This document shows positions 43,001 to 53,721 of a stretch of DNA of 64,000 nt, piece by piece. The stretch spans positions 6,108,515 to 6,172,514 of the forward strand of contig NC_080063.1 of assembly GCF_026212465.1 (NCBI RefSeq), read 5' to 3'. A model generated the notes under the pieces. The model was not told the DNA's origin. It did no database searches and was given only the letters and a program-made list of their open reading frames with translations. Source of the stretch: Amaranthus tricolor (Eukaryota; Streptophyta; Magnoliopsida; Caryophyllales; Amaranthaceae). How positions within the stretch are numbered: position 1 is the stretch's first letter; every line of letters begins with the position of its first letter. A program made the translations under genes and the position numbers.

Positions 43001-46000
43001 TTTCGGTGTCAATAATCCAAGAAAACTCATTATTAATTAACATGTATGATAGCAAATTTGAAATTCAAAATCAAGACTCTCTAAAAAAGATGCTTTATTT
43101 TGTTTGCTCACCAAGCATGGACTTGGAGCATCACTTGAAGGCACTAGGTTTGTTATGATGAGGAGGAAATTAATTTTCATTAACTAATAATTATCTTCAT
43201 CAGCTTCCGCACATGATTTATAATAGTAACTATCTAGATAGATTTTCGTGCTAAATACGATTTATGAATGTTTTTAATAAACTTTCTAATTATATATATA
43301 ACTAAGTTATTATGCAATTTTTAAATTGAAAAGATGATTTAAGCTTTTCTATTTGACAAATTTTGAATTATGTTTGCATTTTCCTAAAAGATTTATCCCT
43401 TGTTTTATTATCTTGTGAGCGTTCTTTGTTGCACAAAACAGGCTAATCTTTTTGGATAGGTCTGGACTCTGGAATTAAATATAATTTGTTGTTTCTTGCG
43501 ATTGGGTAATCAATATTATGGCTTGAGTGGCTGATGCTTAAGCTTAGTAGGCTGCAGATCAGTATGTATAAGTCACTAGTCAGTGTCTTTATTGAGGGTT
43601 TAGATTTTTTTTCCTTTGTCATACTGCAGGGTCTGTCGAGTTAGCAGCTGTTGGGGTGTCAGTCTCAGTATTTAACTTGGTATCAAAATTGTTTAATGTC
43701 CCATTGCTCAATGTGACAACATCCTTTGTTGCTGAAGAGCAGGCATTGGCTAGCATGCAAAATGAAAATTTTATTCAAGCTGGCCAAGGTATTCATTCAA
43801 GAAGAGATCCTTCATTATCTATCCTCAACATAAAACTGTTATTTTTGTTTAGGCCATTGAGTTTGGTTATTGCAGGTTACGGAGAAAAGAAAAAAGCCCT
43901 TCCTTCAGTGTCGTCGTCTTTAGTGCTTGCTGCTGGCCTTGGGTTGGCTGAAGCTGTGGCACTTACAGCTGGATCTGGATATCTAATGAATATCATGGGT
44001 ATATCTGTTGTATGTCTGACTTTACTTGATATTTGTTATAGATTCTCTTGTTTCAATTTGATTGGATAATCCTTGTAATCATTCCCAATTTTGTGATTGA
44101 ACTTCAATGCTCTTAATGGATGGATTTTGATCTTCATTGCATCATTACTTTTTTAAATTGTACATTTTGCACGATAACCACCTCCAAAAAACAATTCACT
44201 GTTTTAATAGTATTGAGATGATCAATAAAAGTTTTATGATCTAAGTTGCATTGTTTACTGGGCAGTATCTCTTTGAGATTATTGTTCAGTTTAATCTTCA
44301 ACAAGTTGTGTTCATCTTGCAATTTTGTTATTGGTCTTATGTAGAATGTGAATCTACGGATACCTTGTTGAAAAATTGCAAAACAATCTCAATTATTATG
44401 GCCAGTAATTATGGAATATTCCAAAGTAATCTCAATTATGATGGGTACTTCCTTAAATGATCAGGTGATGTAAAAATAACCTATTACTTTAATTGGGATC
44501 ATTTTGGAATATTCCATAATTCAAAGTTGATTGTTTTTATAAGAACCAACAAACCTAAGAAAAACTTGACTGTTTGAACAAATTTACTGTTATCTAGGAT
44601 CATTTTGTGACGGCGCCCCATTAGTTGGTAATTGGGATTATTCTTGAATGATTCAAAGTTGAGATTATTATGAGAAAGTGATAATAGTCAAATTATTATG
44701 ATAAACCTTTATTATTAACCATGGCTGTTCTGTCGGTACGCCTCAAATTCTCTCTACTATCAACTATCAACATTTGATATTGTTTGTAAATTGCAAGTAC
44801 ATGTGGGTGTTACAGGATTCACCGATGCGCCAGCCAGCTGAGGAGTTCCTTGCAATGAGAGCTTTTGGTGCTCCACCTATTGTCATTGCACTTGCTGCAC
44901 AGGGAACTTTTAGAGGATTTAAAGATACCAAGACACCTTTGTATGCAATTGGTAAGTACTCCAAAAACCTCTCCTTTGAAGTTATGGAAAGCATGTCAGT
45001 GCATGCTTGACCTATCTTTCAAATCCTCAGTAATGCTGCCATGCTGAAACTTTTAGAAAGTATGGATTCATTAAGTAGAAAAGAATATGTATTCTACGTG
45101 AAGTATTCTCCTCTATTGATATTCTTATATTATCTTTTCCCCTGTTGATAGATGAAGGAGAACATATAAAGGAATAAACATTCTTTTTGTCCTTTCACAC
45201 AAAAATCTCATTTTGTTTTACTAGAAACTTATCCCTTTTATTATAAACTTATCCCTTTTTAAATTCTTTTTTTGTTTATCTTTTAAGTTATGAGCCAGAT
45301 ATGGTTGGCTAGTATTTCTGTAAATTGGAATGAATAGGTTTCAATTTCTATTATTGAAGACTTTATAGTCAAGTAGAAAGCAGGGAGTAGTGATCTAGTA
45401 GAGTTTCAATAATTATAGTATTGCTTTCTTGTTTGCATATAGTTGAATTTTTTCAGAATAAAAAGTAGTGTGTTTCTTTTTTAACACTTTCTTTCTATTG
45501 GCAGGAGCAGGAAACCTACTCAATGCAACCCTAGACCTGATCTTGATATATTTCTTTGGCTTTGGTATTAGTGGTGCTGCAATAGCCACTGTAACCTCTG
45601 AGTAGGTCAATTCGTTTCACAGCACTATGAATGCGTATCATTTACCTTCCCGTGTAGCGAAACTCTGTTTTTGTAATGTTATTTCTCTTTCTAGCAGATA
45701 CTTGATAGCCTCTATCCTACTCTGGAAGCTGAACGAAGAAGTATCTCTTACTTCTCCAAATATTGATGGTAGAAGATTTCTTCAATATCTTAAATCAGGT
45801 AGGATCCTGCTGATAAAATTAGGGTTCTATCACTTCTCATGTTTGTGGATCTGACATTATTGGAGATGCGATGATATCATATGTTATTATGTTGCAGTAT
45901 ATTTAACTAGCCTTTAAATGCTAATTTTTAGTCATCATTCATAAAAACTGAAACTTTTGGTGCTGGAATATTTGGTCATTGAAACTTTCATTATCTTTTT

Positions 46001-49000
46001 CTAGTTCCATGCTGCCAATCCCATGAGCGTAGTTACTAATGTCTTAATTATTTAAATGGTTGTGAAGCTGTAGTTGCATTCTAATGTACATGAGAGTTCT
46101 AGCAGCTTTGTTAGTTTCATCCTCAAGTGCAATTATATGATCTACAGGAGGGCTCTTGATTGGAAGAACTTTATCAGTTCTTGTACCCATGACATTAGCT
46201 ACATCTATGGCAGCAAGAGAAGGTCCTGTACCAATGGCTGGTTATGAAATTTGTGTGCAGATATGGCTGACAATATCATTATTGACTGATGCTCTGGCAC
46301 TTGCTGGGCAGGTAAACTCCTAACTGAACTCAAATGCGTTTTCTTTTTCCTTACCATGTAGTACTCTATCTGTTGTTGCATATGATTTCCGTGGTAGATC
46401 GTCTTGGCATGAAACCAAATAGATTATTTAACTCCTCACATTTAATTAATTACCTCTAGATTGAAACCTAGCCTAATGTAGACATATTAATAACCATAGG
46501 TTTTATTGAACAAGTCATCATAATTAAATTCAATCCAAGAAATATAGAGAAAATGAACTTATTAATGGCTCCCAAAAGAGAGTAAAATCCAGAAAATAAG
46601 AGTTAATTTACAAGTGTAAAGAAGGTCTATTTATAATAAATCTCCAAAAAATAGGTTAAAAACGAAAACTAAAGAAACGGCTTGGATACCAGTTCGGGTG
46701 TTGGGTATATCTGCTCAGGTATTTGACTTTTTGCAGATTTAAAAGGCTACAACTTTTTGCTTCGAATTAGGAAAGATAATTCAAGAGCTTTCCAATGAAA
46801 CTAGTCTTGAATCAATGCGACTTATATATCAAAAGTTATGGTTAAATTACTAAACACATGTCAAATTTTCCCTCTATGCGCATTTGATAAAAATACTCGA
46901 CCAGGTGTTGAGGTACCCGATTGGGTATCGTAGATTTAATTCTTAATTAGCTATGACATGAAACACCCGACTGGGTACTGACCTCGTCACAAAAGTCCAA
47001 TTTGCCTTAAATTCTTCTTAGTCTGGAGGAGTTACCCGACCGGGCATTGAGCATGTTATTAGGCTCTTTTCCTCTACGACTTCGTCTGGTGTTTTACTTT
47101 CTCTTGGCACTCTCCTTAGCTCCTCCAATGGTTCCATTAACTCCAGTTTCCCCTTCGTTTCATCACATTTACTTGCAGAACGCTTGAGAAAACCAACCTT
47201 TCTAAACTGACATATTTTGAGTAGAAAACATCTATAATGACCATAAAAGATCCTTAAAATACAATATAAATAAGGGGAAATACATGTAAAATATGAGTGT
47301 ATCATTCATCTATGAGAATCTCTCTTTCAATGGGTCTTCGTTCAAAATTCAGGAGCTAAATTGCTCATGTTTGTCGGGTGATGGTTGACGTCTGTGTTAT
47401 GAAGCCTCCGTCACATCTTTTTTCCTTCTTTCTTTTTATAGGCCCTTCTTGCTGGTGGTTACTCCCAGGGTAACTATGTGCAGGCACGCCAAGTTGTTTA
47501 TAGAGTGCTGCAGGTGAGAACTATTTTAAATTCTTAACAAACCCCTCTAAACTACTCTTTCGATATATTCTTACATATTCAAATTGTAGAAGAGTTTAAA
47601 CTCACAGCGCACCATCTATACTATTGATTATTTGCAGATAGGTTTTGTAATTGGAATGGGTTTGGCAGTCATTTTGTTCCTTGGTTACGGAGGGCTTCTA
47701 AACTTATTCACATCAGATGCAGAAGTCCTGAAAGTTGCCTGGTCTGGTATCTTGGTATGAACTTGTTCGTATGAACAATTCGTCTTTTGTGATTGACGAG
47801 TAATGCTATTGTAAATAATGTAATTGGTATGGTATCTTGGTATAAACTTGGTCATATGAACAAGTCTTTACCTTTGTGATTGATTAGTAATGACATTGTA
47901 AAATAGAGTATCTTAATATGTTAATGACGGCTTGAGCTGTTCTGTATGGTCTTTTCTGTCCTCAGTGGCCAGTAGTCCCTATTGAATCGATTCAGACTTA
48001 TATCCATCTGATATGTATGCCTATGGACATTAAAAGGCCATCTGTCTTATTGAGTTAGAAATCAGGATTTACTTTAGGTGTTTGTCCTTTGAAAGCCCTC
48101 TATATGCAGTTGATGCGCTTCTATTTTATAAGAACCTATGCATACATTAAGATCTTCCGGTTTTCATTCTTTTTCGAATATTGGCTTTATTTAGACTTGT
48201 CTAAACTGTTTGATTTTTGCTGTCTTTTCTTCAGGTTTACCTGTTTATTTACAGAAGTTACAATGCATTTATGTTGATTGAACAATTGAGGAAAATAATC
48301 TTTGTATTCATGCCTTTACATCTTTCATCTCTTCTCTTTTAACCCCACAAATGTATATTGCAACTGTTCTGCCTTCTGAACACTTTTCAAAATGTTCCTG
48401 TAAGTATATTTTGCCAGGTTTTCCTGGATCGTCTTATTTTACTTAAATTCCAATATTGATTGATTGTTGGATTGAGCATTGCTTTTAATTACAAGATACG
48501 GATCTAGATATTTTGGAAAGCTTCTAGGCTGGAGATAGACTAGGATATCAACGACTTGTTCCATGTAGCATGTAGCATGGACTATTACTCATAAGTGACA
48601 AGACAAGAGGCCATTTTTGTTTCAATGATGTGTCCAAAATATGTATAGATTTTTAATTGTTTGTATGTGCATTCTGCACGCTTATTTTTTTACGGTGTAT
48701 GAAATTTATTTCTATTGATTCCTGCTTTTGTTCATATTTATATGAAGGGCTTCTTGTTATACTGTAATCAGCTATATAGATCATGCTTTCATTGGCTTTG
48801 TAAATTGTTCGTCCAAGATGTTGTGAAGCATGATGATGTCGATGGCTGTAACATTGAATATGCTAGATGATCTGATTGCTATACTATTTTGCAGTTTGTT
48901 GCTGGATCGCAGCCGATGAATGCAGTTGCATTTGTTTTTGACGGACTCTATTATGGGGTTTCAGACTTCGAATATGCTGCCTACTCGACGGTAAAGTTTA

Positions 49001-49363
49001 TTACTAAACCATACATTTGAGAAGTTGTGTTGATCACAAGATATTGTGATTAGCTATACTCCATATCTTGCTGTTAACAGGTTGTTGCTGCGTTGATATC
49101 ATCATTATTTTTGTTGATTACTGCTCCTGCTTTTGGTCTCCCTGGTATCTGGATGGGGTTGTTTCTGTTTATGACCTTCCGTGTAATAGCTGGAAGTTGG
49201 AGGTGAACTTCTGTTCGATGAATTTTAAAAATCACAAGCATTCAATGCTTTTTACTTGGCTTTTATTTCCATTCCTCATTGTTCAAACATTCTAAATGAT
49301 ATTAAATATAGGTTGGGCACAAAGAGTGGACCATGGATGAAGGTTTGGTCCGAAACAGATTAG
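40037..49363 (+). CDS. DTX44: Chloroplast MATE transporter, DTX44-like, 13 exons, 546 aa
   Basis: Exons: 40037-40305, 40390-40511, 43630-43788, 43876-44009, 44816-44951, 45505-45601, 45698-45798, 46148-46311, 47442-47513, 47638-47754, 48895-48990, 49081-49202, 49312-49363. All are GT..AG with matching phase, total 1641 nt. The first about 85 residues are Ser-rich and basic (MATSLSHHLLYIHSYSRHYN), as in a plastid transit peptide. The body follows the MATE/DETOXIFICATION fold: LSIALPALLALAADPITSLV, DTAFVGHLG, GVSVSVFNLVSKLFNVPLLN, VTTSFVAEEQ, APPIVIALAAQGTFRGFKDT and FVAGSQPMNAVAFVFDGLYY. This is much closer to DTX44 than to DTX45 or FRD3. The substrate is unknown; relatives export citrate or other organic ions. 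Introns 2 and 8 carry TE debris, but splice sites are intact. Confidence 0.92.
40991..41136 (+). repeat. 73-bp tandem duplication in MATE intron 2
   Basis: ATCTTGAATACCTCCCCYTR followed by AAAATAGTTTATTATAATGAA is present at 40991-41063 and again at 41064-41136, with three or four differences. A third start (ATCTTGAGAAC) follows. Confidence 0.9.
41458..41610. repeat. Cluster of TCGAYCGAGC palindromic motifs
   Basis: CTCGACCGAG, GCTCGGTCGAGC, GCTCGATCGAGC, CGCTCGAGC and CTCGATCGAGCG occur within 150 bp in an otherwise AT-rich intron. They are probably part of an LTR-element segment (about 40600-41850) inserted in the intron; no coding was found. Confidence 0.6.
42062..42297. mobile_element. 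Stowaway-like MITE in MATE intron 2
   Basis: The left end TCGTCCCTCTTAATAAGTGC and the inverse of the right end, CTCCCTCTCGATTAGTATCA, resemble each other and the CTCCCTC tips of Stowaway elements. There is no coding capacity. Confidence 0.45.
42935..43150 (-). pseudogene. Antisense copia protease fragment in MATE intron 2
   Basis: On the minus strand near 43028-42950 the frame reads SWIIDTETISHVTGT, a decayed form of the copia protease/gag-pre-integrase motif SWIIDTGASxHMTG. The catalytic Gly after Asp-Thr is changed to Glu. Surrounding frames are broken. Confidence 0.6.
46430..47340. repeat. TE-like segment in MATE intron 8
   Basis: Repeated short GC-richer phrases (GTTCGGGTGTTGGGTAT, GTACCCGATTGGGTATC, AACACCCGACTGGGTACTG, TTACCCGACCGGGCATTG) stand out from the AT-rich intron. 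A 95-codon minus frame across 47018-47305 has no known similarity. This is probably LTR-element debris; no borders found. Confidence 0.4.
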
Positions 49364-49870
49364 GGGAATGGCCGACAGGGGCGAATCTAGAACACTAGTA
49401 TAAGGTGAGTCAACCATTTAATTGTTTACATGTAAACTGAACCAACTCCACTACCAATGCTAACATTCAATGTTAATGAAGTATATTATTATTTATCAAA
49501 GACCGAGCCATGGTCTAAGCAGGTCCCGACCTAGATTATCCTATGCTTCATTCATGTCCTTTTGAGTATTTACCACCTTGTGGTTTGCCTTCTTAATCAG
49601 GCTCAGATGATGACCGAGACTTATGGGCGATGTATATGCAATAATGAATCACTTAATGAACTACTTATCGACTTTGATATTGGCATATTTGAGCCCAATG
49701 TGACGTGTTTCCAGAATTTCATCGGACTTCTGGAGCGGATGAACGTTGATACAATGGCAACATAAGATGAATCAACATTTTCACAGATTGATGTTGGTGA
49801 ATAATATTGCTGAGCATTGGGATCTCAATGTTACAGCTCTCAATTGTTGAATGTAAATACATACAGAAAA
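49364..49870 (+). other. MATE 3' UTR, possibly spliced
   Basis: After the stop, a donor-like AAG/GTGAGT at about 49403 and an acceptor-like TTAATCAG at about 49600 suggest a 3' UTR intron. The open frame at 49562-49765 has no recognisable similarity and would fall in this UTR. Confidence 0.4.
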
Positions 49871-50620
49871 ATAGCATCATTCAACCATTATTTTTTTTTT
49901 GTCCATTGCTTCTTTGTACGCAATTGATTTCATTGCAGTCTACCAAAATTGTCACTTTAACATCAGGAATGGATGATGACAATTGACATATTTGCAATGC
50001 AATTTTCTAAAATTTGAAATAATAAATTTGTTTTGCATGTATGAATGTATAAATATTCTGACTCAGTAATCTACTATTGTTATTTGTCCTTAACCAATAC
50101 AATCTTTTATTATTTTAATATTAATATTATTTAGACGGAATTCAAAAAGTCAGATATATAGATTTTAATATTAATAGTAAAAATTACGTGGTTCCACTCC
50201 ATTCAAATTGGAGATCATAATGTTACAACAAAGTTTCCTAATGACATAAGCATCAAGATCAATGATGTGATAATAAGAGCTATGCACTTATCTTAATATA
50301 TAAGTATCAGTTGAATTATAAGATATTCTTTGATAGGTCCAAAATAATTTTTTGTATATCTTTACAATGCGAGAAATATCAGTTTATTTGTTTTTAAACC
50401 TATATAACGCGGTCAATACGATACAATACGACTTTGTTTTTACACTATGGCGTTAAGTGGGTCCAACTTAAGCATTTACACTGTATTGGGATCATCTTCA
50501 TTATTTTTTTCCTATTACCCATGCTAAGATTTTAACACCTATTTTAAAATAAAAAAAATAGAATTTCAAAAATTTCCCTATTTCCTTCGTCAAGCAAATT
50601 CTAACCATTACATTGAGTAA
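49871..50620. other. Intergenic, nothing recognised
   Basis: AT-rich DNA after the MATE gene. No gene or repeat seen. Confidence 0.5.
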
Positions 50621-50624
50621 GAAG

Positions 50625-51600
50625 TGTTCATTTGGGTGATCGGGTCGGTTTCGGACTGATGTCATTCGGTTCAGTTGTATTTCGGATCGATTATTTTTCG
50701 GATGCGTGTTACGGCGGGTCACACTCGGGTCAGGTCGGTTAGTCACGATTCGGTTGAAGATCAGTTATTTGAGCTATCGGGTTAGCATCGGTTCGGTGTC
50801 GATTGAAGTTTGTATCGGGTAGTCAATCGGTCTCGGACTGTCATTGGTTAATAATTGGTTCGATTTTACCGGGTACAGATCGGGTTCGAGTATTATTTTC
50901 CAGTAGAATTCGGCTACGAATTACTAAGTACTATAGATCGAGTTAATATCAGATTAAGTTGTTAGACATTTTTTAATTAATGATAAGATTCCTCCTAGTT
51001 AAGGCAAAATAGTTAAAATGCAAATCAGTTAGTGATTATTACTTTGTTACTTTTACTTGTTTGACTGTAAATTAAAATTAAAGTTTTATCATTTTTCATC
51101 TAAATTGATTAAAAATAGTTAAATAAACATTGACCATTGATTATTAACTCTAAATATATGAAACCATGTATGTATAAAATTTAATTTATTAAAACTTCTA
51201 TTACTTTATTCGATTAACTAATAAGATGATTGAGTATGAGTCAATCATACCTCTATGTTAAAAATTGGTTCAGGTTTACAGCATTTCGATTAAAAATTCA
51301 TTCGAGTTAAGTCGGTTTTAGCCGGATCAAGTTCGATTTTCAGCATAATTCGAGTCGAGTATGACTCGGTCGGTCACTATTAGGTTCGGGTAATCTCGGT
51401 TAACGGTTATATGTTGGTTATAAAAATCGGTCGCAGCTCGGGTTCGATTTTACGATTTTCGGTCGTAAATCAGTTCGGGCGCAACTTCGGTTCGGATAAT
51501 GTCGATTCGATAAACCTAAAAAAGAAACATATTTTCATGTCGGTTACCTTCCGTTTCAGTTCGGATTTTCGGGTCGGATCACATTTGAACAACTCTAAGA
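50625..51600. mobile_element. TCGG-rich non-autonomous element
   Basis: About 1 kb is dense in TCGGT/CGGGTC/GGTTCGG phrases on the plus strand. Its ends are weakly inverted: GTGTTCATTTGGGTGATCGG at the left, and the inverse of the right end, GTTGTTCAAATGTGATCCGA. The middle (about 50960-51240) is AT-rich and may be a nested or unrelated piece. No coding capacity. Confidence 0.45.
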
Positions 51601-51642
51601 CTATCCATTGGAGAGAATCCTATCTTGTTTACACTATGGGGG

Positions 51643-51985
51643 TGTTTGGTTTTTAGCTTATTGCTTAGCTTTTTGGTTGACTTTTAGCTTTTGACTTATT
51701 GGTTAGTCAAACAGCCAAAAAAATGTTTGATGAATGACTTTTAAAGCAGCTGAACTGGCTTTTAAACCAAAATGAAAAAGCTACTCCAGTTAGCTTTTTT
51801 AGTTAACTTTTGGCTTGTTGACCCACTTTTTTTCTAATAAACAGTTAACAACAAATACTCAAATTTACTAAATATCTCCATAAACAGCTAGCTTAAAAGC
51901 CAACGAAAAAAAATAATATTTTCAGCTAGTCAAACAAGTCAATTAAAAATACCAACAACCAACAGCCAATTGCCAAACAAGTGTG
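51643..51985. mobile_element. hAT-type MITE upstream of DREB2
   Basis: The left GGTGTTTGGTTTTTAGCTTA and the inverse of the right end, CACTTGTTTGGCAATTGGCT, share TGTTTGG tips. The interior is full of AGCTTTTT/AAAAAGCT and GTTGACTTTTAGC repeats on both strands, giving strong fold-back. It ends about 35 bp before the ABRE motifs of the DREB2 promoter. Confidence 0.55.
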
Positions 51986-52029
51986 AATTGAGGATTGAAG
52001 AGTAAGGCAGGGAAAGAGGAAAAGATGAA

Positions 52030-52051
52030 CACGTGAGGCAGGTGACGTGTC
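52030..52051 (+). promoter_or_regulatory. G-box/ABRE pair in DREB2 promoter
   Basis: CACGTG at 52030-52035 and GACGTGTC at 52044-52051, about 115-135 bp upstream of the TATA box. A pair of ABRE-type motifs is the usual arrangement for AREB/ABF (ABA) responsiveness. Confidence 0.6.
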
Positions 52052-52162
52052 AAGCAGGGAGAGATTGAAGTGTCACTCAGCCCTACAAATAACACCACGC
52101 ATCATCAGATCATCAGAGGTTGTTGAAATCCCTGGTGATGGCCCCACAAATACTAAAAATCC

Positions 52163-52170
52163 TATAAATA
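52163..52170 (+). promoter_or_regulatory. TATA box of DREB2 gene
   Basis: TATAAATA, about 120 bp before the ATG at 52286. It implies a 5' UTR of roughly 90 bp. Confidence 0.65.
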
Positions 52171-52285
52171 CCATTTTTACAGAGCCTTTTCCTTCGCTTT
52201 TCAAGACACTTCCTTGCTTACTACTTTGGAAACCTCTTATCAATATCTTCCCGGAGGACCATACTTATACTCCTGCTTATCAACC

Positions 52286-53721
52286 ATGGATTCCCAACTT
52301 TCTCAAAGGTAAGTGCAATTTTTATTACATAAGTATATATGGTTGCAGGTTGTTTTGTTGTTGTTGTAAACAGAAGTCAGACCAAAAATATACAATAATT
52401 CGTTAGTCGTGTTGGATCTTACGTATTTTACATTTTTTTGTAATTTTAAAGCCTCAAAATAAGCAATTAAACTAAAGTAAAAGCAAAATAAATAATTTAA
52501 ATTGTTATTAATATTGTTATAGGAGGGGTAAGAAAGGAGAGTGCACCTTGTTAAACTAAAGTAAAAGCAAAATAAATAATTTAAATTATTATTAATATTA
52601 TTATAGGAGGGGTAAAAAAGGAGAGTACACTTTGTCCAGAAGAAAAAAAAAAAGGAAAAAAAGAAATTAAGTGTTTTCCTTTAAATCTTTCTACTTAGAG
52701 ATTGTTTTTTTAACAAAATTTGTTAATGTTTTCATTTTAAATCCCTCTCCGGTCTCCTTCCTATATGTTATCCAAACAAAAGATTTTCTATTCTTTCAAA
52801 TTTCTCTCCCTTTTTCCCTCTATTTTTCTCTATCTAAATACAGTGTGGCCCTTTACATATGCCCAAAAGACCAAAACCACCCATCATGATTGAAGTTCTG
52901 GAATAAGAGTACATGCTAACAGAGAACCTATGGTTGTGTACAGAGGATATATGAATGGACGAAGGCGGCGAAATGGGTATAAATCAGTGGCACAAATTCT
53001 TGAAAAATGGAAGATTCACAATCAACAAATGGGCAATTCATCAAGCATTGATGAAGCCAAGAAAAAGGTACAAAAGGGTCCAGCAAGAGGATCAAGAAAA
53101 GGGTGTATGCCTGGTAAAGGAGGCCCTGAAAACTTGGATTGCACATTCAGAGGTGTAAGGCAAAGGACATGGGGCAAATGGGTTGCTGAAATTCGTGAAC
53201 CCATCAACTGTAGTGCAACTACAGAGTATAATGAACAGAGAAAACGCAGCAGAAGATTATGGTTAGGAACTTTCTCTACTGCCATTGAAGCAGCCTTAGC
53301 TTATGATGAAGCAGCTAAGGTTATGTATGGCCCTTCTGCCATTCTCAACTTTCCTATTCCAAAACAAGATGATTGTAATTCAAACATTTTAGGTCCTGAT
53401 TCTCATACAACTAAAGGATTTGAAGAAGAACAAGAGAAAAACCAGCTTAAATCATCCATGAATTTAGGGTTTGATTACACCCAAGAATGGATGATGGACC
53501 CAATTGGAGATCCTAATTTGGGGTTGAAGCAAGAAGAACAGCATGATTATGGGTTTATGGATGATCATCCATTGTTTTACACTGACTCTTGGTGTCATAC
53601 CAAGTCTTCTGTTGATGGTATTATGTCTAACTACAAATTACAACCCACTTTTAGTGGTAATTTAGGCTTTGATTTCATCAATTCTTCTGATGGGATCATG
53701 TCTAACTACCAGTCTTGTTGA
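52286..53721 (+). CDS. DREB2-type AP2/ERF transcription factor, 2 exons, 273 aa
   Basis: Exon 1 (52286-52308) encodes only MDSQLSQ plus two bases. Exon 2 (52923-53721) continues in frame; together they make 822 nt. Order: basic NLS-like RRRRNG (residues about 21-26), [10 protein letters not shown], then [16 protein letters not shown] (the DREB2/A-2 CMIV-1 signature), then the AP2 domain from about residue 82 to 152 ([19 protein letters not shown] ... [20 protein letters not shown]). The AP2 domain carries about 12 extra residues ([17 protein letters not shown], where relatives have NRGS) between the second and third beta strands. The acidic C-terminus is a likely activation region. DREB2 proteins bind DRE/CRT (A/GCCGAC) under drought, salt and heat. 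A later start, MVVYRG at 52931, is possible if transcription begins downstream. The intron contains an 84-bp tandem repeat. Confidence 0.9.
52467..52634 (+). repeat. 84-bp tandem duplication in DREB2 intron
   Basis: Unit 52467-52550 (TTAAACTAAAGTAAAAGCAA ... GGAGAGTGCACCTTG) is repeated at 52551-52634 with about six changes. Confidence 0.92.

Noticed and set aside
49562..49765. 67-codon frame after the MATE gene
   Set aside because: No family match; best explained as a 3' UTR exon of the MATE gene.
52047..52406. 119-codon frame before DREB2
   Set aside because: Overlaps the promoter, TATA box and first DREB2 exon in another frame; no similarity.
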